A stretch of 63,763 nucleotides of DNA from Achromobacter dolens (GCF_902859745.1 NZ_CADIJW010000035.1:1-63763), one strand, 5' to 3'; shown: positions 18,410-27,325, numbered from the stretch's first letter. The notes: a model not told the origin generated them from the sequence alone. Numbers and translations are program-made.

Positions 18410-19876
18410 ATGCAGGAAGAACTGGATCTGGTTATCGAAGGCGGCTGGGTGATCGACGGGACGGGCGCCGCGCGCCGCCGCGCCGACGTCGGCATCCGTG
18501 GCGAGCGCATCGCCGCCATTGGCGATCTGTCGGCCACCCCGGCCGCGCGACGCCTCGATGTCGCCGGCAGGATCGTCGCGCCCGGATTCATCGACACCCA
18601 CGGTCACGACGACCTGATGTTCGTGGAAAGGCCGGGCCTGGAATGGAAGACCAGCCAGGGCATCACCTCGGTGGTGGTTGGCAACTGCGGCATCAGCGGC
18701 GCGCCCGCGCCGCTGCCGGGCAACACCGCCGCTGCGCTGGCGCTGCTGGGCGATTCGCCGCTGTTCGCGGACATGGCCGCGTATTTCGGCGCGCTGCAGG
18801 AACAGCGGCCGATGATCAACGTGGCCGCCCTGGTGGGCCACGCCAACCTGCGCCTGGCCGCGATGCTTGATCCGGCGGCACAGCCCAGCGCCGAGGAGCA
18901 GCGGGCGATGGAGCGCATGCTGGCCGACGCGTTGGAGGCTGGTGCGGTGGGGTTCAGCACGGGCCTGGCCTACCAGCCCGGCGGCGTCGCCGAGGAAGCC
19001 GAACTCGACGGCCTGGCGCGCGTCGCGGCCTCGCACGGCGCGCTGCACACCAGCCACATCCGCAACGAGGGCGACGCGGTCGAGGCCGCCGTCGACGAGG
19101 TGCTGGGCATCGGTCGCCGCACCGGCTGCGCCACGGTGCTGTCGCACCACAAATGCATGATGCCGGCCAACTGGGGCAAGAGCGCCGCCACGCTGGCCAA
19201 CATCGACCGTGCCCGCGCCGCCGGCGTCGACGTGGCGCTGGACATCTATCCGTATCCTGGCAGCTCCACCATCCTGATTCCCGAGCGCGCCGACCAGATC
19301 GACGACATCCGCATCACCTGGTCGACGCCGCATCCCGAATGCGGCGGCCAGTCGCTGGCCGAGATCGCCGCGCGCTGGGGCTGCGATCCGGTCACGGCGG
19401 CGCGCCGCCTGTGCCCGGCGGGCGCGATCTACTTCGCCATGGACGAAAACGAGGTGCGCCGCATCTTCCAGCACGAATGCTGCATGGTGGGCTCCGACGG
19501 CCTGCCCAACGACGCCCATCCGCACCCGCGCCTGTGGGGCAGTTTCACGCGCGTGCTGGGACGCTACGTGCGCGAGGCCGAGCTGCTGACGCTGGAGGCC
19601 GCGGTGGCCAAGATGACCTCGTTGCCGGCGCGCGTCTTCGGCCTGGCCGATCGCGGCCGGCTGGCCGTGGGCGCCTGGGCCGACGTGGTGGTGTTCGACG
19701 CCGACACGGTGTGCGACCGCGCTACCTGGGACGCGCCGACGCTGGCCTCGGCCGGCATCGAGCATGTGCTGGTCAACGGCTGCCCGGTGTTCCCGGCGGC
19801 GCCCGGCACGCATCGTCCCGGCAGGATATTGCGCCGCGACGCCAGCATCGCCGCCGCGCCCGTTCTTTCCCGATAA
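18410..19876 (+). CDS. D-aminoacylase / N-acyl-D-amino-acid deacylase
   Basis: This 488-residue amidohydrolase-superfamily enzyme hydrolyses N-acyl-D-amino acids. The metal ligands of characterised D-aminoacylases can be placed: H-x-H in FIDTHGHDD (about residue 63), Cys in GNCGISG (about 90), His in HTSHIRNEGD (about 215) and His in LSHHKC (about 245). The catalytic Asp lies in GSDGLPNDAHPH (about 363). GGAAG precedes the ATG giving MQEELDLVIEGG; the large upstream in-frame extension runs through the control region and is rejected. Length fits the family. The gene is 33 bases from the Bug gene, suggesting an operon. Confidence 0.9.
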   Translation: MQEELDLVIEGGWVIDGTGAARRRADVGIRGERIAAIGDLSATPAARRLDVAGRIVAPGFIDTHGHDDLMFVERPGLEWKTSQGITSVVVGNCGISGAPAPLPGNTAAALALLGDSPLFADMAAYFGALQEQRPMINVAALVGHANLRLAAMLDPAAQPSAEEQRAMERMLADALEAGAVGFSTGLAYQPGGVAEEAELDGLARVAASHGALHTSHIRNEGDAVEAAVDEVLGIGRRTGCATVLSHHKCMMPANWGKSAATLANIDRARAAGVDVALDIYPYPGSSTILIPERADQIDDIRITWSTPHPECGGQSLAEIAARWGCDPVTAARRLCPAGAIYFAMDENEVRRIFQHECCMVGSDGLPNDAHPHPRLWGSFTRVLGRYVREAELLTLEAAVAKMTSLPARVFGLADRGRLAVGAWADVVVFDADTVCDRATWDAPTLASAGIEHVLVNGCPVFPAAPGTHRPGRILRRDASIAAAPVLSR

Positions 19877-19909
19877 CAAGCAGAACCGATCCCCACAGGA
19901 GACAACCCC

Positions 19910-20869
19910 ATGATCCGCAAGACTTGCGTCGCCCTGGCGCTGGCCGCCCTGTTGCCGGCCGCCCATGCCGAATTCCCCGACCGCCCCATCACCCTGATCG
20001 TGCCGTTCCCGGCCGGCGGCCCCACCGACATCGTCGGCCGGCTGGCCGCGGCCAAGGCGGGCGAGATCCTGGGGCAGCAGGTCGTGGTGGAGAACCGCAC
20101 CGGCGCCTCCGGCACCATCGGCATGGCCGCCACCGCGCGCGCCAAGCCCGATGGCTACACGGTGGGGCTGGCGACCGTCAGCACCCACGGCACCGCGCCG
20201 CACCTGTTCCCCAAGCTGGCCTATGACCCGGTCAAGGACTTCACGCCCATCAGCAACCTGGTGACCAGCCCCAACATCCTCAGCGTCAACCCGCAGTATC
20301 CGGCCAGGACGCTGGCGGAATTCGTGTCGCACGTGCGCGCCAATCCCGGCAAGGACGGCTACGCCAACGCAGGCGCCGGCGGCGTCAACGACCTGGGCAT
20401 GATCTGGTTCCTGCAGATCACCGGCGGCAAGATGAACAGCATCTCGTACCGCGGCTCGGCGCCGGCCCTGACCGACACGGTGGGCGGGGTGGTGCCCGTG
20501 ATCTTCGACAACTTCCCGTCGTCGCTGCCCTACATCAAGAGCAACCACCTGCGCGCGCTGGCCATCACCGGGACCGCGCGCAATCCGCGCCTGCCGGACG
20601 TGCCGACCTTCGCGGAGCAGGGCTACAAGGACTACGACGTCACGGCCTGGTACGGCGTGGTGGGGCCGGCGGGCATGCCGGCCGACGTGCGCGACAAGCT
20701 GGCGCAGGCCTTCGCGAAGGCGGTGCGCGACCCCGCCACCGCCGCCAAGATGGAAGAGACGGGCGCCTTCCCGCTGGGCAATTCACCGGCCGAGTTCGGT
20801 GAGCAGATCCGCGCCGAGCGCGACCGGTGGAAATCGGTGATCGAGCGCGCGCAGATCAAGCTGCAGTAA
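19910..20869 (+). CDS. Bug/TctC-family periplasmic solute receptor
   Basis: This 319-residue Bug receptor has a signal peptide ending in PAAHA|EFP near residue 20. It shows the family blocks [37 protein letters not shown] and [10 protein letters not shown]. Bug proteins bind carboxylates or amides and pass them to tripartite TctAB-type permeases, none of which is nearby. Its link to the upstream D-aminoacylase suggests an N-acylated or D-amino acid ligand; that is inference. AGGAG precedes the ATG. Confidence 0.93.
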   Translation: MIRKTCVALALAALLPAAHAEFPDRPITLIVPFPAGGPTDIVGRLAAAKAGEILGQQVVVENRTGASGTIGMAATARAKPDGYTVGLATVSTHGTAPHLFPKLAYDPVKDFTPISNLVTSPNILSVNPQYPARTLAEFVSHVRANPGKDGYANAGAGGVNDLGMIWFLQITGGKMNSISYRGSAPALTDTVGGVVPVIFDNFPSSLPYIKSNHLRALAITGTARNPRLPDVPTFAEQGYKDYDVTAWYGVVGPAGMPADVRDKLAQAFAKAVRDPATAAKMEETGAFPLGNSPAEFGEQIRAERDRWKSVIERAQIKLQ

Positions 20870-20997
20870 GGCGGGGGAGCCGGCCGTCTCCGGCTGGCAC
20901 GGTCTTTCCGGCCAGCCGGGTCACGGCGGCCAGGCGGTCCACGGGCGGGGAAATTCAAATAAGATAGGTCACCCGTTACGTGTTACCGGAGGTCGTC

Positions 20998-21552
20998 ATG
21001 CTTGAATCGCAAGTCGTGGATCAGATCGGTCGTCATTGGGGTTGGGTGGCGTTGCGCGGCGTCGTCGCCATTCTGTTCGGCCTGATGGCCGTGTTCATGC
21101 CGGCGATCACCTTGTCGGCGCTGGTGCTGGTGTGGGGCGCGTTCGCGCTGGCCGATGGCGTGCTGGCGCTGATCGCCGGCATCCGCATCCGCGACCACGG
21201 CAAGCCGCTGTGGGCATTGATCATCGTCGGCCTGCTGGGCGTGGCGGCCGGCATCGTCACTTTCCTGTGGCCGGGGCTGACGGCGCTGATCCTGCTCTAC
21301 ATCATCGCCATCTGGGCGCTGGTGGCCGGCGTGTTCCAGATCATTGCCGCGATCCGTTTCCGCAAGGAAATCCGCAACGAATGGTTCCTGGGGCTGTCCG
21401 GATTGGTGTCGGTCCTGTTCGGCGCGATGCTGGTGATGCAGCCGGGGGCCGGCGCGCTGGCGCTGGTGTGGGTCATCGGTATCTATGCCGTGTTCTTTGG
21501 CATACTGCTGCTGGTCTTTTCCTTGCGCCTCAAGCAGCACCGCGCGCCCTGA
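20998..21552 (+). CDS. HdeD/DUF308-family membrane protein
   Basis: This 184-residue integral membrane protein has about six hydrophobic helices in three pairs, with the DUF308 pattern WGWVALRGVVAILFGLMAVFMP repeated in weaker form (WALIIVGLLGVAAGIVTFLWPG). HdeD of E. coli is linked to acid resistance at high density; the role here is unknown. GGAGG lies five bases before the chosen ATG. A GTG 18 bases upstream is the alternative start, but that GGAGG sits inside its coding region. The next gene, crcB, starts four bases after the stop. Confidence 0.85.
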   Translation: MLESQVVDQIGRHWGWVALRGVVAILFGLMAVFMPAITLSALVLVWGAFALADGVLALIAGIRIRDHGKPLWALIIVGLLGVAAGIVTFLWPGLTALILLYIIAIWALVAGVFQIIAAIRFRKEIRNEWFLGLSGLVSVLFGAMLVMQPGAGALALVWVIGIYAVFFGILLLVFSLRLKQHRAP

Positions 21553-21556
21553 GTCC

Positions 21557-21949
21557 ATGTCCGCCTACCAGACCCTGATTCCCCTGAACTTCCTGGCCGT
21601 GGGCCTGGGCGCCATGTTCGGCGCCTGGGCCCGCTGGCTCGTCAGCCTGTGGCTCAACACCGAGTCGTGGCCCTGGGGCACGCTCGCGGTCAACCTGGCC
21701 GGGGGCTATCTGGTGGGGCTGGTGCTGGCGCTGGTGGCGGGCCATCCCGAATGGCCCGCCTGGGTGCGGCTGGGGGCCATCACCGGCTTCATGGGCGGTC
21801 TGACCACCTTCTCGACTTTCTCGGCCGAAACCGTGGCGATGCTCGAGCGCGGCGCGTACGGCGGCGCGCTCGGCTACGCCGGCTTCAGTTTGCTCGGATC
21901 CCTGCTGCTGACGGGGTTGGGCCTGGCAACGGCCAGCCTGTTGCGCTGA
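21557..21949 (+). CDS. crcB: Fluoride channel CrcB/Fluc
   Basis: This 130-residue, four-helix membrane protein forms a dual-topology fluoride-specific channel. Family signatures are GLGAMFGAWARW in helix 1, WGTLAVNLAGGYLVG in helix 2 and GFMGGLTTFSTFSAE in helix 3, which carries the conserved Phe-box and sodium-binding break. It begins four bases after the HdeD-like stop, implying cotranscription. There is no room for, and no sign of, a fluoride riboswitch directly in front of it. Confidence 0.94.
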   Translation: MSAYQTLIPLNFLAVGLGAMFGAWARWLVSLWLNTESWPWGTLAVNLAGGYLVGLVLALVAGHPEWPAWVRLGAITGFMGGLTTFSTFSAETVAMLERGAYGGALGYAGFSLLGSLLLTGLGLATASLLR

Positions 21950-22009
21950 GGCGCCCGCGTTGCGGCGGCGCCGGGCCGCCATGCGGTTGCGTGGCGCCTT
22001 GGCGACGCT

Positions 22010-23335
22010 TCAGTCGCCGGCCCGCGGATTCAGCACCCGCGCCGCTTCCAGGCCGCTGCGCACCGCGCCTTCCAGCACGCCGGGATAGCCGGTATCGGTC
22101 CAGTCGCCGGCCAGCGCCAGCGTCGGCCACGGCGTGCTGTTCAAGGGCCGCGTCAGACCCGGCACCGCCGCGAAGGTGGCGCGTTTTTCGATGAACAATT
22201 CCGCCGCCGCGACTTCCGGCATCGGCGGCAGCCGTTGCGGATGGGCGGCGGCCTGTTCGGCCACCTGGTCGATCAGGGCCTCGATGGCCTGCTGGCGGTT
22301 GCGGTCGGCCAGGCTGGTGGCGGCGCTCGCCACCACCGCCAGTTCGCCGGCCAGGGCATCGCCGGCCAATTGCGCGCGGTCGAACAGCCATTGGCCGACG
22401 TGGCCACGGGCCGGCTCTTCGCGCAGCATCATCATGGGCTCGGGCAGGCGCCAGGGGCCGGCCAGCCGCAGGTTGAGCGTGGCGATCGGCAGATAGTCGA
22501 AGGCGCGCAGCGCGTCCAGCAGCCCGGTGGCGCCGGCCGCCCGCAGCGGCGCGTCCAGCAGGCGCGCGGCGAACGCCGGCGGCACCGCCAGCACGGCGGC
22601 GTCGAAGCGTTCCTGGTTGATGTCGATGCCGTCCTCCGCCGGCCGCAACTGGCGCACCGTGCTGCCGTAGCGCATGGTGACCTGGCGCGCGGCGGCGTCC
22701 GGCCACAGCGCCGACAGGTCGGTGCAGGGCAGCAGCAGGTCGCTGTCTTCGCGGCGGCCGGCCAGGCTGTCGCGCAGCACGCGGGCGAACAACCCGGCGC
22801 TGGCGCTGGCCACGGGGGTATTCAGCGCGGCCAGGCACAGCGGTTCCCAGACCTGGCGGATCAGGGCGTCGGACTGCGCGTGATAGTGCAGGAGCTGCAA
22901 CACGGTCCAGTCGCGCGGCGGCGTCCAGGACATGGCTCGCAGGCCGCGCATCAGGCGCAGTGTGGCAAAGCGGTCGGCCCACGACAGGCCGCGCGCGCCC
23001 AGGATCGCCACCGCCATGTGCAGCGGCGCGGGCAGGCGCGGCGCCGACAGCCGGAAGCGGCCGTCCAGGCTCGCCAGCCGCAGCGATCGGCGCATCAACA
23101 GGGCATCGGGGTTGCGGCCCACCCGGCGCATCAGCGCCAGCGTGTGCGTGTAGGCGCCCGACAGCAGGTGCTGGCCGTTGTCCAGCGGCGATTCGAAGCC
23201 ATCGTGGAACACCCGCCGGGCGCGGCCGCCGGGCGTGTGGCCGGCTTCGAACACGGTGACCTTGGCGCCGGCTTCGCGCAGGGCGACGCTGGCCGCCAGG
23301 CCCGCCCAGCCGGCGCCGATGACCGCCGCCTTCAC
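22010..23335 (-). CDS. hpnE: Hydroxysqualene dehydroxylase HpnE
   Basis: This 441-residue FAD-dependent amine-oxidase-like enzyme catalyses the last step of the bacterial three-enzyme squalene route, hydroxysqualene to squalene. The FAD motif is AAVIGAGWAGLAASVALREAGAKVTVFEAG with GGRARR following. The C-terminal FAD block is LALAGDWTDTGYPGVLEGAVRSGLEAA. Translation starts at a GTG that overlaps the hpnD stop (GTGA), so it is coupled to hpnD. The substrate comes from HpnD. Confidence 0.92.
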   Translation of the reverse strand: MKAAVIGAGWAGLAASVALREAGAKVTVFEAGHTPGGRARRVFHDGFESPLDNGQHLLSGAYTHTLALMRRVGRNPDALLMRRSLRLASLDGRFRLSAPRLPAPLHMAVAILGARGLSWADRFATLRLMRGLRAMSWTPPRDWTVLQLLHYHAQSDALIRQVWEPLCLAALNTPVASASAGLFARVLRDSLAGRREDSDLLLPCTDLSALWPDAAARQVTMRYGSTVRQLRPAEDGIDINQERFDAAVLAVPPAFAARLLDAPLRAAGATGLLDALRAFDYLPIATLNLRLAGPWRLPEPMMMLREEPARGHVGQWLFDRAQLAGDALAGELAVVASAATSLADRNRQQAIEALIDQVAEQAAAHPQRLPPMPEVAAAELFIEKRATFAAVPGLTRPLNSTPWPTLALAGDWTDTGYPGVLEGAVRSGLEAARVLNPRAGD

Positions 23336-24195
23336 CGTGCCAACCGGCGGACCAGTCCGCGCCCGCCGCCTACCCAGGTCTTCCACGCCAGCCACAGCTT
23401 GCGCAGCGGCGTCAGCGAGATGCGCTGATGCAGCACCTGCCAGTTGTCGCGCTCGATCTCGTCGAGCAGCGCGTGATAGATCGCCGCCATCATCAGGCCG
23501 GGACGCTGCGCGCGCCGGTCGGCTTCGGGCAGGCTGCGCATCGCCTCGCGGTACAACTCGCGCGCGCGCTCGGCCTGGAACTTCATCAGGGCCGAAAAGC
23601 GCTCGGAATACTCGCCATTCAGGATGTCCGAGGCCTTGACCTCGAACTGCTGCATGTCGTTGACCGGGATGTAGATGCGGCCGCGGCGGGCGTCGTCGCC
23701 CACGTCGCGGATAATGTTGGTCATCTGGAACGCCAGGCCGAGCTTCTCGGCGTACACCAGCGTGGCCGGATCGGTGTAGCCGAAGACGCCGGCCGACAGT
23801 TCGCCGACCACGCCGGCGGCATGCCAGCAATACTTGCGCAGGCCGGGCCAGTCCAGGTAGCGGGTCTGGTCCAGGTCCATTTCCATGCCGTCGACCACGG
23901 CCAGCAGGCGCTCGCGGGTGATCGAACAGCTCTGCAGGTGCGGTTGCAGCGCGCGGGTCACGGGATGGTCGGGCTTGCCGTCGAACATCTGGTCGACCTG
24001 CGTGCGCCACCAGGCCAGCTTGATGCGCGCCAGCGACGGGTCGGTGCATTCGTCGACCACGTCGTCGACTTCGCGGCAATAGGCGTACAGCGCCGTGATG
24101 GCGCGCCGCCGCTCGGGCGGCAGGAACAGGAAGGAATAGTAGAAGCTGGAACCGCTTTTGGCGGCTTTCTCCTGGCAGTACTCGTCAGGGGTCAT
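23332..24195 (-). CDS. hpnD: Presqualene diphosphate synthase HpnD
   Basis: This 287-residue trans-isoprenyl synthase condenses two farnesyl diphosphates to presqualene diphosphate. The two Asp-rich motifs are AYCREVDDVVDE (about residues 38-49) and TNIIRDVGDDARRGR (about 158-172). The N-terminal CQEKAAKSGSSFYYSF is the HpnD/phytoene-synthase signature. It is the middle gene of hpnC-hpnD-hpnE, with hpnC ending upstream and hpnE overlapping downstream. Confidence 0.93.
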   Translation of the reverse strand: MTPDEYCQEKAAKSGSSFYYSFLFLPPERRRAITALYAYCREVDDVVDECTDPSLARIKLAWWRTQVDQMFDGKPDHPVTRALQPHLQSCSITRERLLAVVDGMEMDLDQTRYLDWPGLRKYCWHAAGVVGELSAGVFGYTDPATLVYAEKLGLAFQMTNIIRDVGDDARRGRIYIPVNDMQQFEVKASDILNGEYSERFSALMKFQAERARELYREAMRSLPEADRRAQRPGLMMAAIYHALLDEIERDNWQVLHQRISLTPLRKLWLAWKTWVGGGRGLVRRLAR

Positions 24196-24214
24196 AGTTG
24201 GCAGGGCCGTTTGC

Positions 24215-25045
24215 TTACTTGATGGAGCGCCAGAGCATGATGGCCCAGTCCTTGGCGCCCAATTCGGGTCGGTTCATGAATACATCGTAGCCGCTCGCCT
24301 CGATCCGCTCCAGCACGCGCAGCCCGCCTTGCACCACCAGGCGCAGTTCCAGGCCGATTCGGCCCGGCAGGCGGCGCGCCAGCGGAGCGCCGAAGTGTAG
24401 CAGCGCGCGGGTGCGTTCCACTTGGAATGCCATCAGCGCGCGCCAGCCCGGCGTCAGGCGGCAGGCCGCCAGGTCCTCTTCCGAGACGCCGAAGCGGTCC
24501 AGGTCTTCCTGCGGCAGGTAGACGCGGTGCTTGTGCCAGTCGACCCGCACGTCCTGCCAGAAGTTCACCAGTTGCAGCCCGGTGCAGATGGCGTCCGACT
24601 GCTCCACGTTGTGGGGTTCGGCGGCATCGAACAGATGCAGCATCAGCCGCCCGACCGGATTGGCCGAGCGGGTGCAGTAATCGGCCAGCGTGGCGTAGTC
24701 CTCGTAGCGCTTGACGCTGATGTCCTGTTCGAAGGCCGACAGCAGGTCGTAGAACGGCGTAATGGGCAACTGGTGGCGGGCGATGGTGGCCGCCAGCGGC
24801 ACGAAAATGCCGGCCAGTTGAGGCGCGCCGGGCGCGGGCACGGCGCCCGGTTCGGCGCCGATGCGGTGCAGTTCGGCGCGGAAGGCCGCCAGTTGGGCCA
24901 GCCGCTCGTCGTCGCTGGCGCTGCCTTCGTCGGCGATATCGTCCGCCGCCCGGGCAAACCGGTACAGATCGGTCACGGCGCCGCGCAGCCTGCGCGGCAG
25001 CAGCAGCGAGGCGACGGGAAAATTCTCGTAGTGATCGATGGGCAT
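24215..25045 (-). CDS. hpnC: Hydroxysqualene synthase HpnC
   Basis: This 276-residue squalene/phytoene-synthase-family enzyme converts presqualene diphosphate to hydroxysqualene. The N-terminus HYENFPVASLLLPRRLRGAV is typical of HpnC. Asp-rich motifs are ARAADDIADEG (about residues 31-41) and NFWQDVRVDWHKHRVYLP (about 160-177). It is the promoter-proximal gene of hpnCDE, divergent from alr. No hopene cyclase gene (shc) is in this window, so the end product (hopanoids or other) is not settled here. Confidence 0.92.
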   Translation of the reverse strand: MPIDHYENFPVASLLLPRRLRGAVTDLYRFARAADDIADEGSASDDERLAQLAAFRAELHRIGAEPGAVPAPGAPQLAGIFVPLAATIARHQLPITPFYDLLSAFEQDISVKRYEDYATLADYCTRSANPVGRLMLHLFDAAEPHNVEQSDAICTGLQLVNFWQDVRVDWHKHRVYLPQEDLDRFGVSEEDLAACRLTPGWRALMAFQVERTRALLHFGAPLARRLPGRIGLELRLVVQGGLRVLERIEASGYDVFMNRPELGAKDWAIMLWRSIK

Positions 25046-25180
25046 GGTCTGGTCCTGCTTTCTGACTGCGGTCTGGCCGCGCGGGCCGGATCCCGGTCAT
25101 TTTAGAGTACGTGCGGCGCCGCGGCCCCGCGCCGCCGACACGCCGATCAGTTAGACTTAAGCGCCACAGGATCTCATACC

Positions 25181-26308
25181 ATGCCCCGCCCAATTTCAGC
25201 CACCGTTTCCGTTTCCGCCCTGGCCCACAACCTGGCCGCCGTGCGCAGCCACCTCGACCAGACCGCCGCCGCGGCCGGCGGCGTGCCGCCGTCGATCTGG
25301 GCAGTGATCAAGGCCAACGCCTACGGCCATGGCATCGAACAGGCCGTCGCCGGTTTTTCCAAGGCGCAAGGGCTGGCCATGCTGGACCTGGACGAGGCCG
25401 TGCGCTGCCGCGAGGCCGGCTGGGGCGGTCCGATCCTGCTGCTCGAAGGCTTCTTCAATCCGTCCGATCTCGAGATCGTCGACCGCTACCACCTGAGCAT
25501 CACCGTGCATCAGCGCGAACAGCTCGACATGCTGGCGCGCGCCCGACTGTCGCGCCGCGTGGACGTCATGCTCAAGCTCAACAGCGGCATGAACCGGCTG
25601 GGCTTTTCGCCCGCGGCCTATCCCGCCGCCCACGAGCGCGCGCTGCTGCTGCAACAGCAGGGCGTGATCGGCTCGATCGGCAAGATGACCCATTTCGCCT
25701 GCGCCGACGGCCCCCAGGGCATCACCGAGCAACTGGCCGTGTTCAATTCGGTGACGCATAAGATGACCGGGCCTGTCAGCGTCTGCAATTCGGCGGCCAC
25801 CCTGCGCTTCGCCGAGGTCGCCGTCGGTTCCGAGAGCCAGGCGCACTGGGTCCGTCCCGGCATCTGCCTGTATGGCGCCTCGCCCTTCGCCGACGCCGAG
25901 GCCGCCGCCTTCGGGCTCAAGCCAGCCATGTCGCTGCGCTCCGAGATCATCGCGGTGCAGGAATTGAAGGCCGGCGACTCGGTCGGCTACGGCGCGCTGT
26001 TCCGCGCCGACCGCCCCATGCGCGTCGGCATCGTGGCCTGCGGCTACGCCGACGGCTATCCGCGCCATGCCGCCACCGGTACCCCGGTGGTCGTGGCCGG
26101 CGTCCGTACCCGGCTGGTCGGGCGGGTGTCGATGGACATGCTGATCGTCGACCTGGACCCGATTCCGGCCGCCGGCGTCGGCGCCCCGGTGTCGCTGTGG
26201 GGCGAGGAGGGGCCGTCGGTGGACGAAGTCGCGCTCGCGGCCGGCACCATCGGCTACGAGCTCCTTTGCGCCTTGGCGCCGCGCGTGCCGGTCACCCGGG
26301 ACGCCTGA
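25181..26308 (+). CDS. alr: Alanine racemase
   Basis: This 375-residue PLP enzyme interconverts L- and D-alanine for peptidoglycan. The PLP lysine is in VIKANAYGHGIEQ (about residues 44-56). The second catalytic base, Tyr, lies in SVGYGALFRADRPMRVGIVACGYADGYPR near residue 270, with RVSMDMLIVDL after it. Length and order are normal for the family. It is divergent from hpnC and monocistronic. Confidence 0.95.
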   Translation: MPRPISATVSVSALAHNLAAVRSHLDQTAAAAGGVPPSIWAVIKANAYGHGIEQAVAGFSKAQGLAMLDLDEAVRCREAGWGGPILLLEGFFNPSDLEIVDRYHLSITVHQREQLDMLARARLSRRVDVMLKLNSGMNRLGFSPAAYPAAHERALLLQQQGVIGSIGKMTHFACADGPQGITEQLAVFNSVTHKMTGPVSVCNSAATLRFAEVAVGSESQAHWVRPGICLYGASPFADAEAAAFGLKPAMSLRSEIIAVQELKAGDSVGYGALFRADRPMRVGIVACGYADGYPRHAATGTPVVVAGVRTRLVGRVSMDMLIVDLDPIPAAGVGAPVSLWGEEGPSVDEVALAAGTIGYELLCALAPRVPVTRDA

Positions 26309-26420
26309 TCCCTTTTTGACCAACCCCGGGCACTTTTCCGACTCTTGCCTGTCGCAAGCCTGACGGCGTCCTTTTTCACCGGGTACTTCCGCCCACGGCG
26401 GCAGGTGTCCGGCATGCAAG

Positions 26421-26435
26421 AATTGCTACGCAATT
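26421..26435. promoter_or_regulatory. Perfect inverted repeat upstream of the SDR gene
   Basis: AATTGC-TAC-GCAATT forms a small perfect dyad about 90 bases before the SDR start and 40 bases before a terminator-like hairpin. It could be an operator or the 5' stem of a short RNA. Confidence 0.4.
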
Positions 26436-26474
26436 TACAAGACAGGCAACGCCGGATGGTGTCTACTTGAAAAC

Positions 26475-26496
26475 CGGGCGCCCAAGCGCCCGTTTT
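26475..26496 (+). terminator. Intrinsic terminator between alr and the SDR gene
   Basis: CGGGCGC pairs with GCGCCCG over a four-base loop and is followed by TTTT. It lies 166 bases past the alr stop and only 32 bases before the SDR start, so it could end alr mRNA, a small RNA or an attenuated leader. Confidence 0.65.
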
Positions 26497-26528
26497 CGCC
26501 CCAGTAACGAACGACGAGGTTTCGATCC

Positions 26529-27248
26529 ATGAAGGACAAATGCGTGCTCATCACGGGCGCCACCAAAGGCATAGGCTGGGCCCTTACTCAGCGGCTGTCC
26601 GACATGGGTTGTCATGTGGTCGGTATCGCGCGCAATACCGGTGATGTGGACTTTCCCGGCTACCTCTATGCCTGTGACCTGGCCGACGCCGGCCGCACCG
26701 AGGAAGTGCTGCGCGAGATCCGCGAGAAATTCCCGGTCGATGCCGTGGTCAACAACGTCGGCATCGCCTCGCCCCAGCCGCTGGGCGAGATCGATCTGGC
26801 CACCCTCTACAACGTGCTGGACCTGAATGTGCGCGTCGCCGTGCAGGTGACGCAGGCCTTCATCGAATCGATGAAAGCGCGCCGCGCCGGCCGTATCGTC
26901 AACGTCTGCAGCCGCGCCATCCACGGCGGCCTGGAACGCACCGCCTATTCGGCCGCCAAGAGCGCGCTGGTCGGCTGCACCCGCACGTGGGCGCTGGAAC
27001 TGGCCGAATACGGCGTGACCGCCAACGCGGTGGCGCCGGGCCCCATTGAAACCGAAATGTTCCGCGCCACCCGTCCGGCGGGCAGCGAAGGCGAAAAGCG
27101 CGCGCTGGCCTCGGTGCCGATGAAGCGCCTGGGCACGCCGGCCGAAGTGGCCGCCGCCATCGCCTTCCTGCTGTCGGACGACGCCGGCTTCATCACCGGC
27201 CAGGTGCTGGGCGTGGACGGCGGCGGCAGCCTGGGCGGCCGCTCCTGA
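26529..27248 (+). CDS. Short-chain dehydrogenase/reductase
   Basis: This 239-residue classical SDR enzyme has the cofactor motif LITGATKGIGWAL (about residues 7-19), NNVG at about 76, catalytic Ser in NVCSRAIHG and YSAAK (about 138-142), and a C-terminal GFITGQVLGVDGGGSLGG. The Asn-Ser-Tyr-Lys set is complete, so it should be active. The preference for NAD or NADP and the substrate are unknown. A weak GAGG lies nine bases before the ATG. An intrinsic terminator follows, separating it from the convergent hpa operon. Confidence 0.87.
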   Translation: MKDKCVLITGATKGIGWALTQRLSDMGCHVVGIARNTGDVDFPGYLYACDLADAGRTEEVLREIREKFPVDAVVNNVGIASPQPLGEIDLATLYNVLDLNVRVAVQVTQAFIESMKARRAGRIVNVCSRAIHGGLERTAYSAAKSALVGCTRTWALELAEYGVTANAVAPGPIETEMFRATRPAGSEGEKRALASVPMKRLGTPAEVAAAIAFLLSDDAGFITGQVLGVDGGGSLGGRS

Positions 27249-27299
27249 TCGCCCGCCCGCCCCACGGCCGGCACGCCGCCCGTGGCACGGTATAAAGAA

Positions 27300-27322
27300 G
27301 GCGCCCCACGGGCGCCTTTTTT
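27300..27322 (+). terminator. Intrinsic terminator of the SDR gene
   Basis: GGCGCCC (27300-27306) pairs with GGGCGCC (27310-27316) and is followed by TTTTTT. On the other strand the stem is followed by a TTCTTT run, so it may also serve the convergent hpaI transcript. Confidence 0.88.
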
Positions 27323-27325
27323 GCC

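Noticed and set aside
21540-21560. Fluoride riboswitch in front of crcB
   Set aside because: Only four bases separate crcB from the upstream gene, and no fluoride aptamer signature is seen.
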